Source: Biscogniauxia marginata (lineage: Eukaryota; Ascomycota; Sordariomycetes; Xylariales; Xylariaceae). Taken from it: DNA of 64,000 nt. The position numbers were made by a program, and so were the translations under genes. This document shows, piece after piece, positions 1 through 10,927 of the stretch (its first letter is position 1; each line of letters opens with the position of its first letter). The stretch covers positions 62,001-126,000 of the forward strand of contig MU404083.1 of the NCBI GenBank assembly GCA_022695795.1, read 5' to 3'. The notes beneath the pieces are model-generated. The model ran no database searches and was not told the origin of the DNA. It was given only the letters and a program-made list of their open reading frames with translations.

Positions 1-947
1 ATGTAAACTACCTAGAAAGGAGAAATACCAGACAGCGCCCCGATAAGAGTCCCGACGGAGAGAGTCGCAACCCCCCCGACAGCTAGTGCTTTGGCAAGTT
101 TATCTAATTCCTGGGCCTAGAAACTCACCAAAAGAAAAAAAAGGCTTTAAGCCATAGACAGAGTGTTCGGTTCGGTTCAGTTTAGTTACGTTCTTGTCTT
201 CAGTTGTTTGAGCTTGTCCTCGTCTAATTTTTGTTTTGCCCCCCTTTTCCCGTTTGCGATTTGGGAATAGCACAGATCGAGAAATTCCCTCCCTAAACGG
301 CATTATTTAGATTCAAGATAACTAGGTATGTTTAGAAGTTTTGTTTACTGTTTTGGGAGTCTTAATATAGTTTTAGAGGAGTAGAAATTGATTCATTGTT
401 TATCGAAGTCTTAGCGTTAAAAACGATTATGACATGTGAAAGGTAGTCTTTGTAGTTATATTTTATTCTTAAAAAAGAAACAAGGTCTTTGTCTTAGATG
501 TTGGAACTTGCTGTTCACTCATATCGGAAATGAGTCCATGATAACATAGATAACTCCCGCTCAAGATAGGATCTAATGAGGTGAGTACATAATTGGCGGT
601 TCTAAGAACATCTTTATTTTAAAAACAAGGTGTTATTATCAGCCATTGCGATTGCTATGGGAGAAGCTATTTGAATGAATGCGTTACCATGACTTAGTTT
701 TAATACTTAAAAAAATGTAACTATATAGCTTTTTAGTAGTGAGGAACCTTTCTTTCCTCACGCAATTCTTTTTCATTGTCATATAAAGGTTACTCGAGCC
801 CTCGCACCCTGGGCCTCATTATAATCCGTGACAATTATTATAATATTAAAATAAATTTCACTGATAAAAAGGGAGAATTATTTATTGGAGTAAAACTATA
901 ATTTCTCTCTTAATATTTTAATTTCTTAGGTATGTAAACGATAGATG
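1..947. other. AT-rich intergenic DNA, no gene seen
   Basis: The stretch is AT-rich with many stops in all frames. The only ORF of note is 67 codons on the minus strand and resembles nothing I know. It probably contains the 3' untranslated region of the transporter gene that ends at 948. No RNA gene or clear repeat was found. Confidence 0.6.
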
Positions 948-2771
948 TTACTCCTTCGTGGTTTTATTTTTAGTCCTCTTTTTATCTACCTTTTCGCCGG
1001 GAGCAGCTAGTCTCCAAGCTCTCAATGGCAGGTCCTGGAGGATGATCACCTTCTTCCGGATGTACATCGTAAAGGTCAAGAGGCCCACAATAACACACAG
1101 GACGTTCACAATGTAGAAGCCATCGTGAAGTGTCTCACACGTACCTCCACCACCCTCACAGCGTTCCCTCTCGGCCTGGATGGCACATGAGAATGCCTCC
1201 GTCACGAGCGGGCTTTTCAGCATCGAGGAGTCAAGCTTCTCCGCCGGAGGACGACATGTAGCCTGTGTGAAGGCATCTACTAGTCGAAGAACAAAGTACT
1301 TTGGGAACGTGCCACCTAGATTGGAAACCCTGTTTCACACATGGTTAATTAGAAATTTTAAGGATGAGAAGGGTGTATATCAAACTTACGTTGCAAGCAA
1401 GGTCATGTACGTGCCGCCAATCACGGGATCGGCAACACGGGCGTGGAACGCGGAGACCGCTACGAACATGACGGTTTGGGTAAAGGTTGAGAAGACGTGT
1501 TCGCCGATAACCAGAAGGAGGTACCAAGGTTGAACGCCATCGGCAGGGAAGATGCTCACGGTGAACTGTGCAAAGACAGCAGCGATGAGCCGGCCCACGA
1601 AACCCCAGCACCAGAGGCGCATAGGTGTGTATTCTTGCGACCATTTGCCGGCGTAGTAACCCAAGCCTATTTCGAACGGGAAGTCGATCAGAACCGTAAG
1701 TGCCATATTCTCCTTACCAAATCCCTTTTCTAGCAGCTTGAGATTTGTAACCCCGTCATTGGCTTGGAATCCGATTTTCGAAATAAGATGAACAATGATG
1801 ATTGTTTGGATGTTTCGCAGCTTCAAAACCCGCCACATGATTTTGTAGACATCCCAAATACCATCCTCGTTCTTCGTTTTTTCCTCTTTCTTGAGCAGCG
1901 CGAGACCAATAGTGATGGCGATGTAGGCCCAACCCCAGAACGTCAAATAACCCCCGAGACTCATTAGTCCCTCCTCCGAAGGCGTAGAGCGGAAGTATTT
2001 GTTGGCGAAATCTTTAGAATTAAACGCTAAGAAGACGGTATAAGATAAGAATTGGCCGGCCGTGAGGCCAACGGTTTGTGCGGTGGAAGCGTAGGAAACA
2101 TTTCCGGGAGTGAGCAACGTCAGTGCCCAGCCATCCACGGCAATATCCTGGGTGGCGCACATGAAGACCAGGAAAAACCACCAGCCGGTAAAGCTCCATA
2201 TGCTTGGCCCACCAGGTTTCCCCGTCGTGAGCATCAGATCTTCAATCATGGAGCCCAACCACAACATGCCAAAGCCAGACATCAGCTGAATAGGCAAAAT
2301 CCAACTTTTTCTCCGTCCAAGTTTGGGGCTCCATACTGCGTCAACTATGGGACTCCAGAATAACTTCAGCGAGTACGGGTAGGAGGCCAAACTGAAAACA
2401 CCGATTTCACCAAAAGACAAGTGTTCTTTTAGAAGGAACGGCACAGAGCCACTCGCCAGGCCCATGGGAACACCCTGCAGGAAATATAGCAGCACCAGGA
2501 GCATGAAGTTTCGCTGGTCTTGCCGGGGGAGCTCCCAGAATCCGTGATTATTAACGGAAGGTGTCTTTGGGACCTCGTCGTCGAGGGAAAAGGACTCTCG
2601 AGACATGAGATTTGCTGTGACCTGGCCGGAATCCTGCGAGGCGGGAAATTTCCGCCTTAATTCGGTATTGTTCATGCTGCTGCCGGTATGGCCGTTGGCC
2701 TGGCCACCTGTTGAGACAGACAGCTCGTCTCGGTAGGGCGATTTTTTGGTTCGCCGAGTTTTGGCACCCAT
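948..2771 (-). CDS. Acetyl-CoA transporter, SLC33A1/AT-1 family (two exons)
   Basis: Multi-pass membrane protein of the SLC33 branch of the major facilitator superfamily; in animals this family moves acetyl-CoA into the ER lumen for lysine and sugar acetylation. Exon 1 is 1390-2771 and exon 2 is 948-1329. The 60-nt intron 1330-1389 has a GTAAGT donor and a CAG acceptor, and splicing gives about 587 residues, close to the family length. A hydrophilic N-terminus of about 85 residues precedes the first membrane span (LLVLLYFLQGVPMGLASG), a strong family signature. Further markers are LASYPYSLKLFWSPIVD and the stretch CATQDIAVDGWALTLL. The C-terminal part carries a hydrophobic span followed by a basic tail ending in KKRTKNKTTKE. 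Subcellular site (ER) and substrate are inferred from family. The long plus-strand ORFs here are shadows. Confidence 0.9.
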
Positions 2772-3664
2772 TCGTATTACGTTGCGAAGAGGTCTTGGAC
2801 GAAAGATGACGGAGACGGCAGGACTTCACAGAGTCGGGGAAGTACGGCAGAATATGCGAGTCTGTAGGTGGCAATATATTCGGAATTGCGTTCTTAAAGA
2901 AGGTAAACGGCAGCAGGATTGCGGATCGCGGCAGCGAAAGGGGCACGTAGATCTGTCACTCAAGATCATAAGACGATAGGGGAGATTGGCGTCGGTTCGT
3001 GGATAAGAAAAGAGGAGAGTTCTGGGACCTCTGAATATAAGATGTAAATGCAGAAGGAGAATCACAAGGGAGCGTATGAAAAAAAAAAAAAAAAAAAAAG
3101 TGCTCTACGAGTTCGTTTAAGGAGCTGACGTAGAGAGAGGGAGAGAGGGATTGGGGAGGACAAAGCGCAAAGTAGACTAGAGAACTAGATTATAGAGTGA
3201 ATGATTCAGGTAAGAAGGAGAATAAGAAGATTTTGTGTTGGCTGACTAGTGTAGGAGTTTGAATTGACCCTTCAGGCCATGTTGTCGTCGACGAATGCGA
3301 CCAACAAGAAATCGAGATGTGTTCACAGAGCTTTTAGCTCAGGAAAAGAGCTGCAAGGGTCGTGGAGAAGCGAACCCCTGCCGATTACCTAACGCCTATA
3401 GGCCAGTTGCAGAGTTCCATTACGTCGTAGCTCAACCCGAGGCCAATCGAGAACCTGGGACTCCACCTTGGCAGCCTAAATATACCTAGATTAGGTACCT
3501 AGTACCTACCTTAGTCAGTACGAACAGAAGGTACTGGTGTGTTCCTTATCTTATCGCAGGCCTGCCTTCCCCCAGTCGCGTCGCGTCACAACATATGAAT
3601 AAGACAAATACAATTCTTAGCCAGCGCCAATCAACCTGCCTACCCAATTCATGCGCTTTTTAGA
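2772..3664. other. Divergent intergenic region between transporter and CENP-O gene
   Basis: Shared upstream region of two divergently transcribed genes, so it should hold both promoters. It contains an A-run of about 20 nt near 3079-3099 and GAGA-rich DNA at 3131-3150. No TATA box could be fixed with confidence, and no additional gene is visible. Confidence 0.5.
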
Positions 3665-4609
3665 ATGGAAGCCCCCAAAAGCCAATCGCCAGATCTGTCT
3701 GTGGCAGGCCAGCTGGATGATGAGATTGACAGCTTGCGAGCCCAAGGTATGTCAACCAGACCCTTCTCTTATAAGGTTGCACCATATACTAAGACCATCA
3801 AAGTTGAATCCCTGAAAAGGGAGCTCAAACTACAGACATCTTCCTTAATAACATCAGACTCGATACGCCAGCTTCTTCGACCCGATCAGTCTAGGAGACC
3901 AAGATCGAAACAAGCGGAAGCAGATTCCAACGAGAAACTATTAGCGCGCGCCGAAGAGCAGAATGCCCATAAGCAGCAGTGTCTCTACCGTGCATGCGCC
4001 TCCATCACCACTTTCAAGATCCGCGACCCAGACCCGAACGCTGTCGATGAGGGCAATGTCCTTGGCATTCGCCTCGAGGTCATGTCCAAGTCCCGCTTCC
4101 TTCGCCCGTACTATGTCATGTTAAACCGCCCCTATTCGATCCCGCGCTATCTTCGTGTCCATCGACATACCGTCCCCCAATGCATACCGCTCTCGGGTCT
4201 AGCAGCTCGATATCTGCCCGCGCCAACCGCCAAGGACGACCACGGCACGCCAAAAAAACAGGATCTATCGCAATTTGTGCGTGCGTTGCGGAGGGAATTG
4301 GTGCGGTACCACAACAGGACCGCTGTGATCGGTGACCTCAGGAAGTCGGCGGGTTTGGAATCGAAGAAGGGTAAGGGCAAGGAGCTTGAAGTTCCTATTA
4401 CCAATATTACTGCGGCAGATGCCGAGGCCAAGCAGATCAGCATCGAGTGGAGCGATGGACGATCTGGACGCCTGGTCATGGGTGACGACGGCGACGTTGT
4501 GAAAATGGTGGTGCAGGGGGAGAACGGCCAAGATCGCCAGACCGTCCGGCAGTTATTGGGCGGAAGCGTCCGCATCGAGGAGGTCGCCAGACGGCTCGAA
4601 AAGGCTTAA
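3665..4609 (+). CDS. mcm21: Kinetochore protein CENP-O/Mcm21 family
   Basis: Inner-kinetochore subunit of the COMA/CENP-OPQUR complex, which links centromeric chromatin to the outer kinetochore. The frame is open over 314 codons, but an intron of 57 nt is likely at 3747-3803 (donor GTATGT after AAG, acceptor AAAG). Removing it gives about 295 residues and joins LDDEIDSLRAQ directly to VESLKRELKL, a continuous leucine-heptad coiled coil as expected at the N-terminus of this family. The central conserved block contains LRPYYVMLNRP and LRVHRHTVPQCIPLSGLA, the family hallmark in which a his-arg-his-thr-x-pro segment precedes a run of hydrophobics. A basic linker follows (SKKGKGKELEV), and the C-terminus is helical. 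It is transcribed away from the acetyl-CoA transporter. Family assignment is from motif memory, not a search. Confidence 0.82.
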   Translation: MEAPKSQSPDLSVAGQLDDEIDSLRAQGMSTRPFSYKVAPYTKTIKVESLKRELKLQTSSLITSDSIRQLLRPDQSRRPRSKQAEADSNEKLLARAEEQNAHKQQCLYRACASITTFKIRDPDPNAVDEGNVLGIRLEVMSKSRFLRPYYVMLNRPYSIPRYLRVHRHTVPQCIPLSGLAARYLPAPTAKDDHGTPKKQDLSQFVRALRRELVRYHNRTAVIGDLRKSAGLESKKGKGKELEVPITNITAADAEAKQISIEWSDGRSGRLVMGDDGDVVKMVVQGENGQDRQTVRQLLGGSVRIEEVARRLEKA

Positions 4610-5053
4610 AAATGACACTATCCGCTGTTTTCCGTTGGGATGGCTAAATCTGCCAAGACACATGGAAAGAGTTAATTATCTTGTCCTCGGCATATCTTAA
4701 AATGGGGGTTTTGGCTACGCGGCAATGGAAACAGTGAAAACGAGAAGTTTTCATCGGCCACTCTCGAACAGGTTATCTCGGATAGAGCACTGTTTACCGA
4801 AGGACATATCACCACCATCCTATATCATGAAGGGATATGTGAGTCTCTTGACTACCCGAATAACACTCATCTCATGAGCCTTGCTTCTTTTCAGTCTCCA
4901 CTTTAAACTTTCCGAGATCTATCAAAGCCTCAGATACTACAACCACGTACAGTAGCAGACTCGAACGAGAAGTACACAGTGAAGGGTTGGGTGCATTCCC
5001 CTTCTATCTGTCAAGACACCCAAGAGGATTGAAGTTTTAAACCCGCCTCTCTC
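4610..5053. other. Convergent intergenic region
   Basis: 3' ends of the CENP-O gene (plus) and the hydrolase gene (minus) face each other here. I see no ORF, RNA gene or repeat of note. Confidence 0.55.
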
Positions 5054-6073
5054 CTATAGCCCCAAACTCTCCAGAAATTTGAATATATGCGCGTTAACCG
5101 CCTCGGGCGCCTCCTCCGGCAAATAATGCCCGATCCCGTCGCCGATCCCGTGGACCTCGAGCGCCACGTCGTCGCGCACCCACTCCCTCCAAATCTTCGC
5201 GACGTCGCCGTGCATTCGGCCCAGGTTGCGCTCCGAAAAGACGACGTACGTCGGGACACCGACCCGGCGCCCGAGCTCGCGGTCCCTCACCTCCTCGTCC
5301 CAATCCTCCGCGGCCCCCGCCGCGTAGTCCGCCGCCGCGCCCTCGATCACGGCGTCGCGCGCGTAGTCCGCCGCGTAGTGCCCCTCGACCGCGCCGTCGG
5401 CGTACAGGCTCGCCCGCCCGCCCGCGTTGGAGCCCGCCCCGCGCTCCATTATCGCGGAGCAGAAGGCCGCGCCGCCGTAGGCCTTGATCATGGGGGTGCT
5501 GAGCCCCGCGCACGGCAGGAACGACCAGTGGAAGTAGGCGGTCGCGTTGCGCGGGTCGGCCGCGTGCGAGGCCCACTGCGCGCTGTAGGGCACGATGTCG
5601 AGGATCATGGCGCCGAGGATGGCGTAGCCGTAGCCGGGCGGGGAAGGAGGCGGGGTCGTGGCAAGGCGCTGCGATACCCGGCCCCCGCGGTCGTGCCCTA
5701 TGAGCACGATCTTGAGGTCCGGGTCCGCCGGGGCGTACGCGGCGCGCACGGCCGAGAGGAGCGCCGAGCCGACCGTGACGCGGTCGTGCTTCGACGCCGA
5801 GGCGCCCGTCGGCAGGGTGCTGCGCCCGTACCCGGGCAGGTCCGGCACGAAGAGCGTGTACCCCCGCGCCGCGAGGGCGGGCACCGCGTACCGCCACATG
5901 TATCGGGATTCCGGCCAGCCGTGCAGGAGCAGCAGGACCGGCGACCCGGGCGTGTGCCGCGGGGGCGCCGTGTGCGAGAAGGAGATTACGGACCCGCTGG
6001 GCGCCGGGTGGGTTCCCGGTATGAGGCTCTCGAAGCCCTTGAGCGGTGGTGGTAGTGGTTGTTCGGTAGCCAT
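5054..6073 (-). CDS. Alpha/beta hydrolase, epoxide hydrolase / haloacetate dehalogenase type
   Basis: Single-exon gene of 339 residues. The fold is shown by the oxyanion-hole motif HGWPES (residues 51-56), the DLPGYGRS strand-turn (78-85) and the nucleophile elbow GHDRGGR with Asp128 as nucleophile. An aspartate instead of serine at the elbow, followed by Arg, is typical of soluble epoxide hydrolases and fluoroacetate dehalogenases. The base histidine is probably His316 in the C-terminal GIGHYLPEEAPE segment. No signal peptide is visible, so a cytosolic enzyme is likely. The substrate cannot be told from sequence. The coding region is extremely GC-rich at third positions compared with its flanks, which creates long open frames on the opposite strand (for example plus 5087-6055); these are artefacts of base composition. 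Confidence 0.85.
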   Translation of the reverse strand: MATEQPLPPPLKGFESLIPGTHPAPSGSVISFSHTAPPRHTPGSPVLLLLHGWPESRYMWRYAVPALAARGYTLFVPDLPGYGRSTLPTGASASKHDRVTVGSALLSAVRAAYAPADPDLKIVLIGHDRGGRVSQRLATTPPPSPPGYGYAILGAMILDIVPYSAQWASHAADPRNATAYFHWSFLPCAGLSTPMIKAYGGAAFCSAIMERGAGSNAGGRASLYADGAVEGHYAADYARDAVIEGAAADYAAGAAEDWDEEVRDRELGRRVGVPTYVVFSERNLGRMHGDVAKIWREWVRDDVALEVHGIGDGIGHYLPEEAPEAVNAHIFKFLESLGL

Positions 6074-8137
6074 TTTTTTGGGGAGGAGGAGGAGGAGGTA
6101 GGTAGGTATTAGACGGGGAATTATAGGCTAGTCAATAATAGATACATACCGATGTTTTTTTTTTTTCGATATAGATCCTACGGAAAAGGGGGGGGGGGGG
6201 AACTTATTAAAGTCTCGTGCTTGAGTTGGTTTTGGAGCTGTCTGTCTGTACCTAGTTAGGAGGTAATGCAGCGATCTCCTGTCAGCGGAAGGGCGCGTGG
6301 GGCACACAGCACGCACGCCTTACATTCGGCGTGAGGGGATGTGGTAGGGAGGGCTAATAACCGAAGAAACTCTATACATGTCTGCCTCGGTAGGCAGGCA
6401 TTCGCATTTCTTAGTTTGGCACTCTAGACGCTCGCTATTACCCAAAAGTCTGCTGTGTATGACTTATCGATATCTTAGTTCCTACTTATCTTGATGGGAT
6501 AGACAAGAGTTGGAAGCACAGAAGATGGCAACCTTTTTTTTTGGGGGGGGGTTTCCTTGTTTCAAAGGACGATGGCGCAATTGAGTCTGCAGGCATCGTG
6601 GCAAGCGGAAGGATACTTGCTAGAATTCAAATTTCACACGGAGAAATGAGACCCCCAACGCGAAATTGTCTATCGGTCTCTTTGTGGGAGAAATTCTTTA
6701 ATTATACCTGGGGTGGCATGAAATATACCGCGCGAGCGGCAACTTGCGAAACGCGGAGGAGAGAGGGATCTTTTGGCCTCATGACCGAGGGAGTCGGGGT
6801 CTTATTTGAATTGGCGTATCGGCCAATCCCTTTCACTGTGTTACGCGCGGCACTACTTCTCACTTCAATTGAGAAGGCCGCGGGTTGTTCAACGACGATA
6901 TGGCAATTTTAACTAGGTAGGTACGGCCTGGTGACTCGGTATAAGCCCGGAGGTAGAGACAAACTGAAGGCCCAGCTGGTAGCGGTGTTCTTCGACGTTG
7001 GGCGTAACTAACGTGCCCGCCTACCTCCTAGATTTTTGGTTTCGGTCCAGGCAGAACCTACATCGGACGCGCTTCTCTATCGAGAAGTGCGGTCTTACGT
7101 CTCCTCCTCGCTGTTCACTCTCAGTAGGAGACGCGTCTTCCGGTGTATTCTCTAGCAGGTCCCTCACCGGGTCTTCCGGATAGACTTTTACTTTGCTAAT
7201 GTGGAACTGGAACAGGAACAGAAAGCTAGCTAGTTCCTATGAGGGAGGGCGTTGCAGGCTCTGTGGCTCTGTGGCTCTGAATGACAGTGGTAAGTATATA
7301 AGAATTAAGCTAGAGGAGATACCCACTGCTGATTAGAAGTGAGACCTTGGAGGGCACATAGAACACCCGACATCGTGATATGCGGAGTATCGGAGCCCGA
7401 TGGGGGATCTATTGCCTTATCCAGCCATTCTCACATCTCACATCGCGTGGAGTGATCGCGAAAGTTATCACCTGACATTCTTAGATTCGATCGCCAACTA
7501 CTGAAAAGGGTAAATGAGAAGGCAGCATTTAAAAACCCTCGAGCAATGACCGTAGAGAATTTGCCAGATTATGCCCTAAGCGCCGCGCGCTTTGTAATCC
7601 AATTCCCATGCCGTACCTTATGTGCTGGGTCGATTCTGCGCCTCACGACTAGTCGAGCTACCGGGCAGGGCTTGCAAATTCCTAAACCGGAAATTGCTTA
7701 TACCGGAGCTACGCTCTGCTTGGGTTGACTCAACATCGTAGCTCCGGTCATCTTGACTCTAGCCTCCGACATGTAGGCGAGGGGCGCAATACCGGAGAGC
7801 CTAGGTCTCCAATTTCTTTGACAGCATTTGTGTTGGACGTGGATCTTGACGTTGAACGGGGTCAGAATGCGCGAAACTTGTTCCTCGTAAGCAAGGACCA
7901 TGCGACTATATGTCAATACAAGGCGGCGGAGGATCTAGAGTATATATTCCAAGCCTAGGTCGGCTCTTCTCTTGGGAAAAGAAAAAGTCACAGACATCCT
8001 TGAATCAATCCCCAACGGCCATTCTATTCCGACCTTTACCAAAGCTCTCCGTCTCTATCTCTCCGACTCTGTTCTTCGAGGAACAGAAGCATTTACGTGT
8101 AGTTCGCAAAAGAGAATTAACGTCCCTAAATTCCGCG
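6074..8137. other. Intergenic region of 2 kb, no recognised gene
   Basis: Contains homopolymers (a T-run near 6152-6167, G-runs near 6188-6199 and 6543-6550), TAGG/CCTA-type motifs near 6092, 6247 and 6912, and the nested inverted repeat at 7702-7748. An open frame of 123 codons at 6541-6912 (plus) begins in a homopolymer and has no family resemblance, so I do not call it. The 5' leader of the next gene lies at the right end. Confidence 0.5.
7702..7748. repeat. Nested perfect inverted repeat
   Basis: The 12-nt arm ACCGGAGCTACG (7702-7713) is exactly complementary to CGTAGCTCCGGT (7737-7748). The loop of 23 nt contains a second small palindrome, GTTGACTCAAC. The structure could form a hairpin in DNA or RNA. 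It lies about 390 nt upstream of the next start codon. Function unknown. Confidence 0.7.
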
Positions 8138-8909
8138 ATGGCCATCATTGAATTTGCCTTCTTCCAAATAAAGCCAGATGCCGAGACAGTCAAAAGGGCC
8201 GATCAGAGCGTGATTCCGGGCTTCGCTGAAGATCTCAAGGCCGGCGGTGCTCTGAACGGGCTACGTGGGTGGATCGAGTCGGAGGATGGCAGAGATGTCA
8301 CTTCCGAGTTCAGGGAATTATTAGTCGTAGGTAAGAGACCCTCTCTCTCACACACTCTCTCGTTTTCCTATGGTATTTATCTGACAATTACTAGAGTGGC
8401 CCAGTGTCGCAGCGTTCCAGGAATTTATCAAGTCCGCCGCCTACGCCAAATTCCAGGGCGTATTCAAGCCATTAGTAGCAGGCCCGCCTGCCCTCAAGCT
8501 CGTGGAGGCCGGCGATGTGTCGAACTACTTCAGTGCCGACCCGGTCCTCGAGATCCTGGAGATCCGCACGAGGAACACGCTAGACGATGTCCAGGATGTC
8601 CTGGATAAGATACGATCTGTCATAGGCAAGAACGCCAACCACAAGGCCGTGTATGGGAGTAGCTTGAATCTCGACCGGAAGGAGATTTTAATCGCGAGGC
8701 TTTTCACGAGCCAGGATGTAAGTTTTCTTTTTGTTATGAGCCCCCCCCCCCCCCCAAAGAGGTATTCATATCACATACTAATCAATCTATACATACAGGA
8801 ACTTTCAACCGAAGCAGCCGGGGAATCACGCCGCGAGCTCTTAGCCACCATTGGCCAGCTGGCAGAAGTGACTCAACTGGTTGTCAAAGTCGAGAGGTTG
8901 TCTATATGA
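8138..8909 (+). CDS. Hypothetical protein, probably two dimeric alpha/beta-barrel repeats
   Basis: Three exons: 8138-8330, 8395-8717 and 8799-8909. Intron 1 (8331-8394) has GTAAGA...CTAG and intron 2 (8718-8798) has GTAAGT...ACAG; the frames join cleanly to give about 208 residues. The start MAIIEFAFFQIKPDAETV is followed about 60 residues later by ELLVVEWPSVAAFQEFI, the beta-alpha-beta pattern of stress-responsive or antibiotic-monooxygenase-like (ABM/Dabb) barrels. The second half (VLEILEIRTRNTL... then KEILIARLFTSQD) looks like a second copy. No signal peptide or catalytic motif is visible. Fungal genomes carry many such small proteins of unknown role. Intron 2 contains a run of 15 C (8741-8755), a possible sequencing-error site but outside coding sequence. 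Confidence 0.7.
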
Positions 8910-9607
8910 AGATGCTATAGAAAATGATAGGTACGGCATCAGGATGATGTAGACAGTCATACGAAGAGGTTTCGGTTGGGAATCGCCACTCCTGTTATAT
9001 AAGTATATAATTCGATTTTAATTAATTCACCAAATACCTACTATGTATGTTCTGTATCGTCTCCAAGTCAAGTCGTAGGCAATTTCGAGCTGGAAATAGG
9101 TATAGCTACTTAGCTACCCATAGAGTTGTGACGAGGAAAAGTTGAGGGAGGAAAATTCACTACTCTCGAGTAGCTTTCTCAGTAGATGATTGATTACATG
9201 GCATTCATGATGCATGCACATCCAAAAACTTTGACCATCACAGCAGCTTTAGGTATAAGGCAAGGTAATGGAAGGATGATTGTGTCAGTAATGGGTACAT
9301 GTACTTCGGTACCGCAACGGGATAAGTGGGCCACGGACCTAGAGGAGATCCCGATTGGCCAGCCAGTGCAAATGACGTTAGCCAGATTTCCAATCCATTG
9401 GCCGGGAAAGTTGAACATTGGGAATACTTCTTCTACCTACACAAATACAGGTGTACAGAACCAACACCCATCCAAAACAACAAAGGGCTAAACGCAGCAT
9501 AGATGCGGTCAAGATAAGAACACACAAAAAGAAAAAAAACCCTCAGCTCAAGTCATACACGCGTGGTAGTTTTTCATTTATTTATTTGAAAATAAACCGC
9601 GGCATCT
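8910..9607. other. Intergenic region, no recognised gene
   Basis: An open frame of 101 codons at 9186-9491 (plus) has no recognisable family and poor coding character. The 3' region of the barrel-type gene and the promoter of the CCDC97-like gene are expected here. Confidence 0.5.
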
Positions 9608-10927
9608 ATGCCGCACATCCTCGACATGGCGCCCGAGTCCTCGCCCACGAGGGCGTACGTCAAGCCGCAGCCGCGCCCGCCCAAGTCGCCGGCGCACTCG
9701 GCGCAGATCCGCGTCCAGAACCGCCGGCGCGAGTACCTGGAGCGGCACCCGTCGTACTTGGACTCGCTCGAGCACGAACTAGCCGGTAAAGTTCCTTCCA
9801 TTCATTCATCTATTCCTTTTTCTTTTCTTTTCTCTTCTTTCTTAGAAACCTTTACCTGCATCCCTTCGGTCAACTCACTTTTTTGCAATGTCGCGTTTTT
9901 TAACTCTACTACTCTCGCTATACCTACCTACCTTACTTACAACTCTTACCCCCTTTTTAAACACCTGAACTAAAAACCGCGGAGGATATATGTGTGTATG
10001 TATATATATATATTCTTCGCGTAACGCATACTTACCTACCCTACGCCCACAAGACCTTGCCCTTTCATGAGTACTACTGAAACTACCTACCTACCTAGGT
10101 TACTTTTTTTTTTTTAATAAACAAAAAACATACTTACTCACTCACGCGCTCCCCTACTAGACCCCCTCCTCTACGACGCGCTGATACGGCGCTTCCAGTC
10201 GCCCGCGGAGCGCGAGGCGGAAGGGCGCGCGAAGGGGTACTCGCGGGTCCTCGAGGTGGACCTCCTGCGCGGCGAGGCGCGGCTCTCGCACCTCGCCGCC
10301 GACGCCGCGCAGGGCACCGCCTCGGCGTCGGCCTCGGCCGCCGACCAGGACGCGTACATACGGGAGTACGCGGACTTTGCTCATCCCCTGCCCCGGCTGC
10401 CGTCCGACGATGATGACGACGACGACGACGACGCGAGGCTACAGTACAGAGAGGAGGAGCAGGATAAGAGGCGGCGGAAGGAAACGGCCGCAGCAGAGGT
10501 AGGGGCGGGGTCGGGGGCCGGAGCAGGAGCGCCCGAGACGCGAGAAGAAGGCCGCGAGCGCTGGAGGGACTTCCTGAGGCGCCGGTTCGTGCTCGGCCGC
10601 GACGACGACTTCGAGTACCGCGGCGTGGACGAGGACGAGGACTACGACGCGCTCGAGCGGCGCGAGCGCGAGGACGCGTGGTTCGAGGACGAGGTGCCCG
10701 GGTGGGCGAGCGACGACGAGGAGGACGAGGACGAGGACGAGGACCAGGACCAGGACCAGGACGAGGACGAGGACGAGAGTGGGGGTAGGGGTTCCCCCGG
10801 AGCAGAGGGAGAATACGGGGACGGAGAAGGGGACGGGGAAGGAAGGGAGAGAGAAAAGGGGCGGAGGAGGAGGAACGAGAAGATCGAGCGCCCGCTGAGG
10901 GGGGAGACGGGGATTCAGGATTTTTGA
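9608..10927 (+). CDS. CCDC97-like protein (DUF2052 family)
   Basis: Two exons, 9608-9785 and 10161-10927, separated by a long 375-nt intron with a GTAAAG donor and CTAG acceptor; the split codon makes Asp in ELADPLLYDALIRRF. The product is about 314 residues. The N-terminal block (RNRRREYLERHPSYLDSLEHEL, shown in part) plus the later FLRRRFVLGRDDDFEYRGVD and YDALE...EDAWFEDE segments match the DUF2052/CCDC97 arrangement. Human CCDC97 associates with the SF3b part of the U2 snRNP, so a role in splicing is a family-based inference. Asp and Glu tracts are unusually long: a run of aspartates near 10405-10434 and DED/DQD repeats at 10720-10776, encoded by GAC/GAG trinucleotide repeats that may vary in length between strains. 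An alternative start is the in-frame ATG at 9626. Confidence 0.78.

Noticed and set aside
5087..6055. Open frame of 322 codons on the plus strand over the hydrolase
   Set aside because: Composition shadow of a very GC-rich gene; Arg/Val/Pro-rich translation with no motif, while the minus strand has the full catalytic set.
6541..6912. Plus-strand ORF of 123 codons
   Set aside because: Starts in a G homopolymer, has no motif and average composition of non-coding DNA.
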